Source: Deltaproteobacteria bacterium (GTDB lineage Bacteria; Bdellovibrionota; JACOXK01; 2-02-FULL-40-11). Taken from it: a stretch of 46,662 bases of DNA. This document shows, one piece after another, positions 16,235-24,461 of this stretch; the first letter of the stretch is position 1, and every line of letters begins with the position of its first letter. The DNA lies in contig JACQJD010000085.1 of assembly GCA_016198185.1 (NCBI GenBank), positions 1 to 46,662 on the forward strand, in the 5' to 3' direction. Below the pieces are notes generated by a model. It saw only the letters and a list, made by a program, of their open reading frames with translations, did no database searches and was not told the DNA's origin. The translations under genes were made by a program, and so were the position numbers.

Positions 16235-16666
16235 ATGACGAAACTCTCATTTTTAAAATCGGCTCTTTTTCTGGGAATGGGTTTTCTGTTTTTAACCCTC
16301 TTAAAAACAGAAAACACCTGGGGGGCTGATCAAAAAAGTAAGTTTCTGGAAATTTTCAAAAAACAAGAATGCACAAAATGTCATTCTTTAAAAGCCTACA
16401 ACATGGCCCCAGCACCAACTGAAAAAGGTAAAGGGGATGGCTGGGGGGATGAAGAGGATGACATCGAAGCACCAGATCTGTCAAAACTTTCAGATAAGGT
16501 CATGAAAGCAGATCTCAAGCCGGATGAATACATTCGAAAATTTTTGAAAAAACAACTTAAGCGAGATGGTAAAAAACATAAGCATATGTTCAAAGGCACC
16601 GATGCAGAATTTAAAATTTTAATCGACCATCTCTTGGCGTTAACCAAGAAATCATCCAAGCCATAA
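16235..16666 (+). CDS. Small periplasmic monohaem cytochrome c
   Basis: 143 residues with a signal peptide (MTKLSFLKSALFLGMGFLFLTLLKTENTWGA), one haem site C46-T-K-C-H50 and a likely axial Met118 in KHKHMFKGTDAEFKILIDHLL, the class I cytochrome c pattern. Residues 64-78 are glycine/acid-rich (GKGDGWGDEEDD), a probable flexible insert between the haem and Met halves. The TAAAGGAGAACGCC ribosome site lies in the 11-bp gap after the cytochrome-porin, so the two are one operon. It is the natural first periplasmic electron acceptor from the outer-membrane protein, analogous in position to Cyc1-type cytochromes of iron oxidisers (inference). Confidence 0.9.
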   Translation: MTKLSFLKSALFLGMGFLFLTLLKTENTWGADQKSKFLEIFKKQECTKCHSLKAYNMAPAPTEKGKGDGWGDEEDDIEAPDLSKLSDKVMKADLKPDEYIRKFLKKQLKRDGKKHKHMFKGTDAEFKILIDHLLALTKKSSKP

Positions 16667-16689
16667 GAAAAAGCTTTCTCTAACACTTA

Positions 16690-16740
16690 CCAATTGAAAA
16701 AAAACAGTCCCTAAGATTGGGGCTGTTTTTTTTCAATTGG
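16690..16740. terminator. Bidirectional intrinsic terminator
   Basis: A 51-bp, nearly perfect palindrome: an A8 run, the stem CAGTCCC / GGGGCTG around a 7-nt loop, then a T8 run, all enclosed by CCAATTG...CAATTGG. With A and T runs on both sides it can end transcription from the cytochrome operon (plus) and from the cox-dab operon (minus), whose last stop is at 16749. Confidence 0.92.
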
Positions 16741-16748
16741 AGTGCTGA

Positions 16749-18713
16749 TTATAAATCAGAGATATGAACAGCTTGGAAATCGTGGGCGGCGCCCCAAAAA
16801 AGTCGCGCATAAATATTAAACCACAAATAGGCATTTACATTGAGGATCGCAAGCCCAGAAATAGTTGCAAAGGCTGAAACACTGGATAAATCCGCCGACA
16901 AAAGCTCAAAACTAAAATAGGTGCTAAACCCTGGAAATCCGAGGACAAATAAAATGAGCACCGAAAAAACACCCGATAAAATGGGAGAAATCCTGTTTAA
17001 CCCAAAAAAATCATGCCCATCGGGTAAGTCAAATGCATTTCGAAAAAAAATAAATAATCCTGCCAGCATCGAAAAACCAAAAGCCGATGCAAAAAAATGT
17101 GCATAAAAAATCTGAATGTGCCCAGGAACAATGGCATAGTAATAACTCATGGTTAAAAAAGTTCCTGAAAAAATAAGATTAAAAAAAGACCGTGAAAGGC
17201 GCTTTTCTTGGATGGAAAGCAGTGAAAAACCAAGCGCCACCCCCTGACAGAGAAGAACCCCAACAAAAGAAACCGTAATATGACCTTCCGTAACAACGGG
17301 CAATGAAATCATGATCAAAAAAAAGAAAAACTGAATCATGTCTTTTCTAAGGGGCGTTGTGGGACGTAAAAATACCGTCCACCGAGAAAACCGAACCACC
17401 CCATAGCGAACCCAACGCTGCACAATTTGAAAAGATTGGCCCAAGCGTAACAGCGGCTCCAGGACCACTTGCCGCCAAAAAATTTTAAGACAGAACTCGT
17501 GAAGGCTGAGCCACCAAACCCAATGGAGGAGCGGGCCATTGAAACGGTCCCCTCCTCTGGGACCAAAGATCCGAAGGATCCCCAGCGGACGCACTTCGCC
17601 ACCCGTGGCTTCGTGCTCAGAATGACCGCTTTTCAATGCCCCCCCTAAGAAATCCTTTTCGTGGGCTAAATAAATCGCAGACGGCGCCAACAAAAATTGA
17701 AAAAATCGCAATACCATGTGCAAAATACTGTGAACGAGCGCCAACATTTTCAAACCACAGCCAATCTCAATAAAAATGACCGAAATTTGACAAAGGGTTG
17801 AATAGACAATCTGACTTTTAATATCGGATCGTGTTAACGCCATGAGATATGCAAATAAGGCCGTTAACATAGCGCCCCCCAGAAGTAAAATCAACGGCAT
17901 GCCCGTCATCTGTCCACCCGCATCTAGAATACGCATCAATAAAAATAAACCCGCATGAGAGCTCAGCGCTCCATAAAAAAGAGCACTCGAGGGCGTGGGC
18001 CCTTCCATCGCTCGAGGTAGCCAAAAAGAAAATGGTAAAAGCCCTGATTTCACAAAGGTGGCCAGAACAAACAAACACAAAATCAACGAAGCACCCTTCA
18101 TCTGTGCCAGTCTTTCAACCTCCCCAAAAGAATGAATCGAGGCAATATTGGTGAGATAAAATAGCGCCGTTAAGAGGAAAAAATCTCCCATTTTGTAAAA
18201 AAGAAACGTCAAAAAAGATCGTTCAACCGCAGCCCGCCTTCGATCAAAAAAGGCAATGAGAATCACGGACGTAAGCCCCATGAGCTCCCATCCTAAGGTA
18301 AAAAGCGTAAAAGAATCTGATAAAAAGACCAGGTTCAGCGAAAAGGAAAACAAGGAAATAACAAAATAAAACTTCCCCATGCCAGGTTCCTGAAAAAGAT
18401 ATCGAAGGCTAAAAATTTCTGCTAAACACAGGATGACTGTTTTGACACTCCAAAAAATAAGCCCCATGTTCGTTAACGCAAATTGAAAATTAAAAAGAGA
18501 AAGCTCCTGGGGCAGCGACCCTCTTTCCCAAAACAGCAGCACCGCTGCTAAAACACTCCCGGAACTCACTCCAAAAAATAAGTTCACGCGTTTGAGGCGA
18601 ACGTAAAGAGAAGAAGAAATGGCGATAACACAAAGTTGTACCAACGCTTGTAGGAATGGCAAAAAAAGTGCCAAACTCATCATAAAATGCTCTGAGAAGA
18701 TCTCTACACGCAT
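16749..18713 (-). CDS. dabB: DabB-type proton-channel subunit (NuoL/MrpA-like), with in-frame repeat insertion
   Basis: 654 residues, more than ten membrane helices, with the proton-conducting transporter core FTLGWELMGLTSVILIAFFDRRRAAVERSFLTFLFYKMGD (residues 138-177) and KSGLLPFSFWLPRAMEGPTPSSALFYGALSSHAG (222-255). Together with DabA, whose frame it overlaps by 10 bp, it forms the DAB complex: the DabB part is thought to couple cation flow to CO2 hydration. Residues about 356-394 are odd. They are encoded by a dispersed hairpin repeat (17531-17645) read in frame as KSGHSEHEATGGEVRPLGIL and following residues. The insertion lies in a hydrophilic stretch after the core, so the protein may still fold. 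The gene ends beside the bidirectional terminator. Confidence 0.88.
   Translation of the reverse strand: MRVEIFSEHFMMSLALFLPFLQALVQLCVIAISSSLYVRLKRVNLFFGVSSGSVLAAVLLFWERGSLPQELSLFNFQFALTNMGLIFWSVKTVILCLAEIFSLRYLFQEPGMGKFYFVISLFSFSLNLVFLSDSFTLFTLGWELMGLTSVILIAFFDRRRAAVERSFLTFLFYKMGDFFLLTALFYLTNIASIHSFGEVERLAQMKGASLILCLFVLATFVKSGLLPFSFWLPRAMEGPTPSSALFYGALSSHAGLFLLMRILDAGGQMTGMPLILLLGGAMLTALFAYLMALTRSDIKSQIVYSTLCQISVIFIEIGCGLKMLALVHSILHMVLRFFQFLLAPSAIYLAHEKDFLGGALKSGHSEHEATGGEVRPLGILRIFGPRGGDRFNGPLLHWVWWLSLHEFCLKIFWRQVVLEPLLRLGQSFQIVQRWVRYGVVRFSRWTVFLRPTTPLRKDMIQFFFFLIMISLPVVTEGHITVSFVGVLLCQGVALGFSLLSIQEKRLSRSFFNLIFSGTFLTMSYYYAIVPGHIQIFYAHFFASAFGFSMLAGLFIFFRNAFDLPDGHDFFGLNRISPILSGVFSVLILFVLGFPGFSTYFSFELLSADLSSVSAFATISGLAILNVNAYLWFNIYARLFWGAAHDFQAVHISDL
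17531..17645. repeat. Dispersed hairpin repeat inside dabB
   Basis: Inverted arms GGGCCATTGAAACGGTCC (plus, about 17533-17550) and GACCGCTTTTCAATGCCC (about 17624-17641) surround an interior. Read on the minus strand, this interior is GTCATTCTGAGCACGAAG, then GTGGCGAAGTGCG and GATCCTTCGGATC, shared with the repeats at 132-201 and 4935-5035. The whole element is open in the dabB frame. Its arms are specific to this locus. Confidence 0.8.
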
Positions 18714-21487
18714 GCCTCTTCCTTTCTCAAAGCAAACCCTAAGAAATCACGTGAGCCTTGGATATACTCTAAAGAATAATCATACGTAGGAAAACGAACT
18801 TCTGGAATACGAACTTCTTGAAAGCCGCCCTGTGACCAGGAAAACAACTGTTTCGTTTCTGGATCTAAGACCGAAAGATAAAACCATTCATGTTCAACTT
18901 CATGATGGATCTCTGGCAACTCTTTTAAAACATTTTGCACCCAAGATACCGGCGCTGCCACCAGAACCTTGAGTCGAACGGGGCGGTGAATTTCAGTCAT
19001 TTGAAGCGGCAACCCGAGAAGTAAGTCGCTCATGTATCCATTCATGACACCATTGAGGCCATTGATGTTGTGGGGGATTTTTGTGCCACAACCGTACCCT
19101 TCCTTATCCACCCAACTAAAATAATATTCTAGGTTAATACCGATGCACACAGGCGCCACTGTCTTTAAAATATTTTTAAGATACAACCCCTCCGGGTCAT
19201 CGTGAAAATGATAGGAGCAAAGAAAGGATCTGCGATCCATAAACAAACCCCGTGTTAATGGACGTGGGCCGATCACCAAATACGCATTGGTGGCATGCCC
19301 ATATTCCGGTCTCACCTGATCGAGCGCAAGACTGCGACGAACAATGCTGGACTTGGCCCGATCCCTATTTTTCAAAATTTTATCATCTAAAAACCTTCTG
19401 TTCCTTTCGATGGCATTTTTCTGACCAGCCAATTTAAAAATAGTGAGAATGTCTTGAAGCGCTTGGGGCAATGGCTCCGGCAAATCCATAAATTCAACAT
19501 CGTCGCTGCTGGTATTGTGGTAGGCTCCAATAAAACGAGAATGTGGTTTCATCGTAACCCCAAAAGTTTCGAGCAGAGCCCTCACGTGAGAACGATTTGC
19601 CAACTCTGCAAATAATCTGGCATTGGGCCACCCTCTTCCTCCCGCACAAGCCCCACAGTCATGGGCAGCCTCATGAGGATTATTTAAACTCGTTGAACCA
19701 TGCCCCACGATAAAAACATAGGGAACTTCAATACGCTTGAGCCCTCCCATGATCAGTGTTTCAGCCATGGCTTTGACCAATTTCGACTCATCCTCAGGTG
19801 TTTGAAATTCCAAAACCAATTGAGACTTCCACTGATTCGTAAAAAGTTTTTGGATGCCCCTTTGTTTCAAAGCTTTGTATGGAATGGGAAAAAATACTCT
19901 CACCAAAAAACCGAAAGATAGGATGGGAGAGACCACCAGCGTTACCAACGCTCCATACACAGGATGAAACAACGCCCGCTCCAGCCAGAAAATCACTTGT
20001 CCCAGCTTGTCTAAGGTCGGATCTACCTTTGATGAAGAAACTTCTTTGACTCGGACAAAAGGCGTCTGCGGTGCAGGACACAATTTTTGATAGTGCGTTC
20101 TGCGATAAGCCTGAAATTCAATATTCAAACCAAAATGTCCTGCGGTTGCTTGCGTCTGAGCTTGAGGCTCACACTCTTCCAAATGGCGACGAAAAGATTC
20201 TTCTCTTTCGTCAATACAACCCAAAGCAATAAATTTAGGCTGTGGCACTTTTTTTTCATCTTGAGGGTTCTTTTGGCGCATGGCAACCGCTATCAGGAAA
20301 TCTCTGTTTGATTTTTGATCTAATGCCCGCTGATACAGTTTGCGTTTAAAAAAGTTATGAAAGGTAAGACACACTTCAAAAAGTTGAAAAAGCTCTTCTT
20401 CTTTAATTTGCAGAAGATCCCTGGCACTGCTTTGTTTGGAAAGCAAATGGCGAATGATCCCTCTCAAGTTATTTTCATAAATTTTTTGAATGGGTTGGCA
20501 CGCAGGAAGCTTTTTCCCAACCTCCACCATTTTTTCAAGGCGGCCGTGATAATTGTCTTGAATCTTACTGAGTTCACACAGAGAAAGCATCGCCACAAAC
20601 TCGGTAAACACCGGGCTTTCTTTGTCTGCCGTCGCAAGGATGAGTGCCGCCCATCCCTTAAATCGATACACAATAGAAAATAAATAATGTTTCCATTCTT
20701 TCGCAGGGATACCGACTGCCATTAAGACATCCAAGAGAACATCCGATGCCCCTTGGGCCCCATACCGACTTCTATAGAATTCAATATTTTTGGAGAGCTG
20801 TTTTCGCCAACTTCTGGCAAGGGGGGGAGCACACTTGAAGTAGATGAAAAAAAATGCCAGCAACCCTTCCTGGGTGTGAGGCAATTCTATTTGGCGGATC
20901 CCCCGATCAAAATAAGCGGATAAACATCGAAGCACCAGCCCTTGGGTTTCGTCCAGAGCTTCATGAAAAATGCGTGATTTTCCCCCTAAAAAAGTTCGCT
21001 TCCATAAATTCGGCATCCAAATATCGAGTTTCCCTTGATCTGCAAACTTTAAAAGAATTTGTTTCCAGTGGCGAAAAACAGCTTCCGTCTTGCGAAATTT
21101 CTTTCCATACATTTCAAAAAATGGAAATCGATAGGGGGCACTCTGCGATAGAAGCACTTCCAAAAATTCTGTCCCGGAAAGCGTATAGGCACCCACTTGA
21201 AAGTTTTTATTCAAAACACCTGGAACTTCCGCTTCAATGATTTCCCACAAATCCCGCTTTTCAATCTCCCCTCGAACCAACCATTCGTTGTAATCTCTGA
21301 GTTTTGGGTAAGGAATATTTCCATAGAGTTCCCAAGCTTCTAAAACCGCTCTATCGAATGGACGATCTGTAAAAGCATGAAGCGTATTATGATGAATAAA
21401 GTTTTCTAAGCGCCCTTGATGGGGAAGATATTTTCTACAATAAGCCAACGCCTCTGCAAGTGCCTCAGAATACTCTTTTGTCATCAT
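18704..21487 (-). CDS. dabA: DabA-type inorganic carbon uptake protein (DUF2309)
   Basis: 927 residues. The carbonic-anhydrase-like zinc site of DabA is intact: C424 and D426 in ALGCIDEREESFRRH, H596 in FIVGHGSTSLNNPHEAAHD and C611 in CGACAGGRGWPNAR. The spacings (2, 170 and 15 residues) agree with the C351/D353/H524/C539 ligands known from Halothiobacillus. DabA works with the membrane subunit DabB to convert CO2 to bicarbonate vectorially and accumulate inorganic carbon in the cytoplasm. The start is a double ATG with no clear ribosome site, 16 bp after the ctaB stop. It overlaps dabB by 10 bp. Placement behind the oxidase and haem A genes implies co-expression with aerobic respiration. Confidence 0.94.
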   Translation of the reverse strand: MMTKEYSEALAEALAYCRKYLPHQGRLENFIHHNTLHAFTDRPFDRAVLEAWELYGNIPYPKLRDYNEWLVRGEIEKRDLWEIIEAEVPGVLNKNFQVGAYTLSGTEFLEVLLSQSAPYRFPFFEMYGKKFRKTEAVFRHWKQILLKFADQGKLDIWMPNLWKRTFLGGKSRIFHEALDETQGLVLRCLSAYFDRGIRQIELPHTQEGLLAFFFIYFKCAPPLARSWRKQLSKNIEFYRSRYGAQGASDVLLDVLMAVGIPAKEWKHYLFSIVYRFKGWAALILATADKESPVFTEFVAMLSLCELSKIQDNYHGRLEKMVEVGKKLPACQPIQKIYENNLRGIIRHLLSKQSSARDLLQIKEEELFQLFEVCLTFHNFFKRKLYQRALDQKSNRDFLIAVAMRQKNPQDEKKVPQPKFIALGCIDEREESFRRHLEECEPQAQTQATAGHFGLNIEFQAYRRTHYQKLCPAPQTPFVRVKEVSSSKVDPTLDKLGQVIFWLERALFHPVYGALVTLVVSPILSFGFLVRVFFPIPYKALKQRGIQKLFTNQWKSQLVLEFQTPEDESKLVKAMAETLIMGGLKRIEVPYVFIVGHGSTSLNNPHEAAHDCGACAGGRGWPNARLFAELANRSHVRALLETFGVTMKPHSRFIGAYHNTSSDDVEFMDLPEPLPQALQDILTIFKLAGQKNAIERNRRFLDDKILKNRDRAKSSIVRRSLALDQVRPEYGHATNAYLVIGPRPLTRGLFMDRRSFLCSYHFHDDPEGLYLKNILKTVAPVCIGINLEYYFSWVDKEGYGCGTKIPHNINGLNGVMNGYMSDLLLGLPLQMTEIHRPVRLKVLVAAPVSWVQNVLKELPEIHHEVEHEWFYLSVLDPETKQLFSWSQGGFQEVRIPEVRFPTYDYSLEYIQGSRDFLGFALRKEEACV

Positions 21488-21503
21488 GGTGTTCGGTGGA
21501 TCA

Positions 21504-22355
21504 TCAGAAACTGGCGTCTATCATAAGAGCAGAAAAGAGAAGAAGTAAATATAAAATCGAATACCCAAATAAGGGGTAGCTTCCCAAAACATCTTGCGAA
21601 CCATAGAGACGGTAAGAGAAAAAAATAAATAAAACACCACCGACCAAAGCGGTCATCCCAAAAATCCACCCCAAAAGAGGCGAAATCAAAAGCAATAACG
21701 TCAAAGGAAGCAATGTCAAAGAATACAGAAAAATTTGTTTTTTAGTAACGGCAATACCTTTCACCACATTGAGCATGGGCAAAGAAATTTTTTCATAGTC
21801 TTTTTGGTAATGGAGCGCCAAGGCCCAAAAATGGGGTGGCGTCCACATAAAAATAATAAAGAACAACAGCCAAGCTTCCCACGAAAGGGTTTCTGAAATG
21901 GCAATCCAAGCAATCAGTGGCGCCATCGCACCCGCAATCCCTCCGATCACAATGTTGTAGGGCGTGCGTGGTTTTAAATAAAGCGTATAAATAACGCTGT
22001 AAAAAAAGATGGTAAAGATGCCCAACACCAAGGCCCAACTATTTCCAACCATCAAGAGCAAACCACAGCCTAACACCCCTAGCCCCCAACAAAAGACCAA
22101 AGCCGCTTTTGGCGATATTTTTTTAAGTGGTAAAGGGCGTTTTTTAGAAGTTCGTTCCATTTGCGCATCCAAATCACGTTCCAAATATTGGTTAAACCCA
22201 TTGGCCGATCCCCCCACACAAAACAATGCAAAACACAACCACCACCAGTTTAGGTTCAAAACAGTCAGCGTACCTTCCAAAAGTAAAGCTGCCCCGCCTG
22301 TTATCGCAAATAAAAGGCTGATTCGCGGCTTGGTCAGTTCAAGATAAGCGTGCAT
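21504..22355 (-). CDS. ctaB: Protohaem IX farnesyltransferase (haem O synthase)
   Basis: 283 residues, UbiA-superfamily membrane prenyltransferase with about nine helices. The first aspartate-rich motif NQYLERDLDAQMERTSKKRPLP (residues 54-75) is followed by YTLYLKPRTPYNIVIGGIAGAMAPLIAW and the loop WTPPHFWALALHYQKDYEKISLPML, all diagnostic for CtaB/CyoE. It attaches a farnesyl group to haem b to give haem O, the substrate of CtaA. Its start overlaps the end of ctaA by 17 bp. It fits the A-type oxidase encoded just upstream. Confidence 0.95.
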   Translation of the reverse strand: MHAYLELTKPRISLLFAITGGAALLLEGTLTVLNLNWWWLCFALFCVGGSANGFNQYLERDLDAQMERTSKKRPLPLKKISPKAALVFCWGLGVLGCGLLLMVGNSWALVLGIFTIFFYSVIYTLYLKPRTPYNIVIGGIAGAMAPLIAWIAISETLSWEAWLLFFIIFMWTPPHFWALALHYQKDYEKISLPMLNVVKGIAVTKKQIFLYSLTLLPLTLLLLISPLLGWIFGMTALVGGVLFIFFSYRLYGSQDVLGSYPLFGYSILYLLLLFSALMIDASF

Positions 22356-23229
22356 GACTGAACTTATAGACCGTTACGTACGTCATCGCAAGGATCATGG
22401 TCGCCATGGCAAGATGTAAAATACGAATGGCACTCGGCAACGCAAATAAAACATTTCCAATGCCCAAGCCAAGCTGGACAACCACCATCCCTAAAATAGC
22501 CACCATGGCTTTCTTGAATTTGGGATCAAACTGTTTTTGGCGATAGATTATCCAAACGAAAAATCCTACAAGGATCAAAACAACATAGGCCAACAATCGA
22601 TGCCCATAATGAATGCCGACCATCCCGATGAAGGCAGGCCAAAAAGATCCCAAACACGTAGGAAAATCGGGGCAAGCCAGCCCCGCATGGGAAGCGCTCA
22701 CCCAGCCTCCAAGCACGATCTGGCCATAGATCACAAAGAGTAGCCCCCATAAGCCAAACGTCAAGAACCTGCGAAAAGAAACCGAAACGGTCTCATACCA
22801 TTGATATTTTGCACCCTTTAATTTTAAAAACATTGAAAGCAAAATAAGCAGAAAAAACATTGCAATCGCCAAATGAAATGCCACCCAATGGGCTTTCAGT
22901 TCAGCTTTTACCGTTATCGCCCCTAACAGCGCTTGGGATATCAAAACCACCAAGGCCAAGAGCACTGATTTCCAAAGAGTGTTCCTAAATTCAACGTTCC
23001 AAAAAACAACCACAACCATCCAGATCGTAAGCACAGAAACGAGCGCTGCCAACAAACGATGGGTCCATTCTAATAAAACGAGCGTTTCAAATGGTGGAAT
23101 TATTTTGCCATGACACAAAGGCCAATCTGGACAGGCCAGCCCAGCCTCAAAACTTCTCACCACGGCACCCCAGACAATGAGAACAAAGGTAACCATAATC
23201 GTTAGAAACAACAGTCGGTTAAACTTCAT
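22339..23229 (-). CDS. ctaA: Haem A synthase
   Basis: 296 residues, eight predicted helices in two four-helix halves. Each half carries the conserved loop of CtaA: SFEAGLACPDWPLCHGK (residues 27-43) and SHAGLACPDFPTCLGS (C-terminal half), with the paired cysteines. Haem-ligand histidines appear in LLEWTHRLLAALV and HYGHRLLAYVV. It oxidises haem O to haem A for the caa3 oxidase in the same operon. No unusual features. It lies 11 bp after the CoxD-like gene stop and overlaps ctaB. Confidence 0.95.
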   Translation of the reverse strand: MKFNRLLFLTIMVTFVLIVWGAVVRSFEAGLACPDWPLCHGKIIPPFETLVLLEWTHRLLAALVSVLTIWMVVVVFWNVEFRNTLWKSVLLALVVLISQALLGAITVKAELKAHWVAFHLAIAMFFLLILLSMFLKLKGAKYQWYETVSVSFRRFLTFGLWGLLFVIYGQIVLGGWVSASHAGLACPDFPTCLGSFWPAFIGMVGIHYGHRLLAYVVLILVGFFVWIIYRQKQFDPKFKKAMVAILGMVVVQLGLGIGNVLFALPSAIRILHLAMATMILAMTYVTVYKFSHARLS

Positions 23230-23240
23230 ATCTAAAAAAC

Positions 23241-23813
23241 CTACTTCTCAAGCCTAGAAAATAGATAGTGGGTGATCGCCCAGCGCTCTTTTTCACCCAA
23301 ATCTGAAAAAGAAGGAATATGAGAAGCTGAATCGCCATGGGTCATCAGATCATAAATTTTTTGCCGTTCGCGAGGAAAAACATAAGAAGAAGGAAAATAG
23401 GCCACACAATAGCGTTCAAAAAGATTTTTCCCCTCTTCGATTAAAAGCTGAGAAGGTATTTCAAAATTTCCTGAATGCTTCTTCTCTACAAATTGTTTTG
23501 AGACGTCTTCTGGATGAAAATATTTCGATTGGGGTGTTGGGCGGAAGAACAAATCTGATCCTATCAGCAATATCAAGAGTGCAAGAAAGATAAAGGCAGA
23601 AATAAAAACAACCTGATTGACCCGCTGATCTTCATACAAATGCATGAAAAAAAGCGCTACCAGCGTTGCCTTGACCGTTGCCACCAGCATGGCCACAACA
23701 ATATTTAAAACACCGAAATCAAAATAAGACACCCAAACCGTCATAACCGTTAAACACAATAAGCCAATTAAGATCACTGCGTATTTTTTTTCGTGACTTT
23801 TAGAAACAAACAT
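23241..23813 (-). CDS. Cytochrome oxidase subunit IV fused to a haem-less cytochrome c domain
   Basis: 190 residues. Residues 10-88 hold three hydrophobic helices of a prokaryotic COX4/CtaF subunit, including VATVKATLVALFFMHLYED. Residues 118-190 have the shape of a class I cytochrome c domain: EEGKNLFERYC at the haem end and THGDSASHIPSFSDLGEKERWAITHYLFSRL at the Met-ligand end. The haem motif is gone: where CVACH would be expected the sequence is C136-V-A-Y-F140, and the ligand methionine of the usual MPSF is isoleucine (IPSF, 166-169). The frame is intact, so this is not a simple frameshift. It likely stabilises the oxidase rather than carrying electrons. It starts three bases after the coxC stop. 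Confidence 0.82.
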   Translation of the reverse strand: MFVSKSHEKKYAVILIGLLCLTVMTVWVSYFDFGVLNIVVAMLVATVKATLVALFFMHLYEDQRVNQVVFISAFIFLALLILLIGSDLFFRPTPQSKYFHPEDVSKQFVEKKHSGNFEIPSQLLIEEGKNLFERYCVAYFPSSYVFPRERQKIYDLMTHGDSASHIPSFSDLGEKERWAITHYLFSRLEK

Positions 23814-23816
23814 ATT

Positions 23817-24461
23817 TCATCCAATCAAATATAAAAGTGGAAATAAATAAATCCAAATTAAATCCACCAAGTGCCAGTAAATGCCTGTGAGTTCCACAGG
23901 GGTTGAATACGCGTGGCCAAAAGCACCTCGTTGACATCTGACCATCACCCACAAAATAAGCCCCATCCCAACCAGTACATGAATCCCGTGCAAACCCGTC
24001 ATCATAAAATACAATGAAAAAAAGAGCGGCATTTTCACATGGGTCACATGATCATACGAAAACATCCCTGCGGGTAACAGTCCCTCATGAATTTTATGCG
24101 TATATTCAAAATATTTAATCGTCATAAAAATGACGCCACAAAAAAAAGTAATTGCCAACATTCGAACGGCAGTCACGCGGTCATCGTGTTTGGCGCGATG
24201 AACTGCCATGGCCATTGTAAAACTGCTGATCAAAAGCACCGCCGTATTGGTGGCCCCCATCACGCGATTCAAATGCAAACTGGCTTCATGGAACATCTCT
24301 GGATAAAGCCCTCGGTACATGATGTAAATACAAAACAATACGCCAAAAAGTAAAATTTCAGTCACCAAGAATAACCACATCCCAAGCTTTGCAGATTCAA
24401 AAGCCTGCTGAGCGGTTTCAAAGTGATGGGGAACGCTATGAGATCCAGCTTGTGTATTCAT
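23817..24461 (-). CDS. ctaE: Cytochrome c oxidase subunit III
   Basis: 214 residues with five to six helices. Subunit III landmarks are [19 protein letters not shown] near the N-terminus, [20 protein letters not shown]-like [13 protein letters not shown], and [19 protein letters not shown] followed by [22 protein letters not shown] at the end. It is the short form without the first two helices, as in other caa3 oxidases. It supports proton uptake and stability of the catalytic subunit. Start and stop with coxA overlap as ATGA. Confidence 0.95.
   Translation of the reverse strand: MNTQAGSHSVPHHFETAQQAFESAKLGMWLFLVTEILLFGVLFCIYIMYRGLYPEMFHEASLHLNRVMGATNTAVLLISSFTMAMAVHRAKHDDRVTAVRMLAITFFCGVIFMTIKYFEYTHKIHEGLLPAGMFSYDHVTHVKMPLFFSLYFMMTGLHGIHVLVGMGLILWVMVRCQRGAFGHAYSTPVELTGIYWHLVDLIWIYLFPLLYLIG

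Noticed and set aside
20854-21240. A 128-codon open frame on the plus strand
   Set aside because: Antisense to dabA, which is intact in this stretch. Shadow frame.
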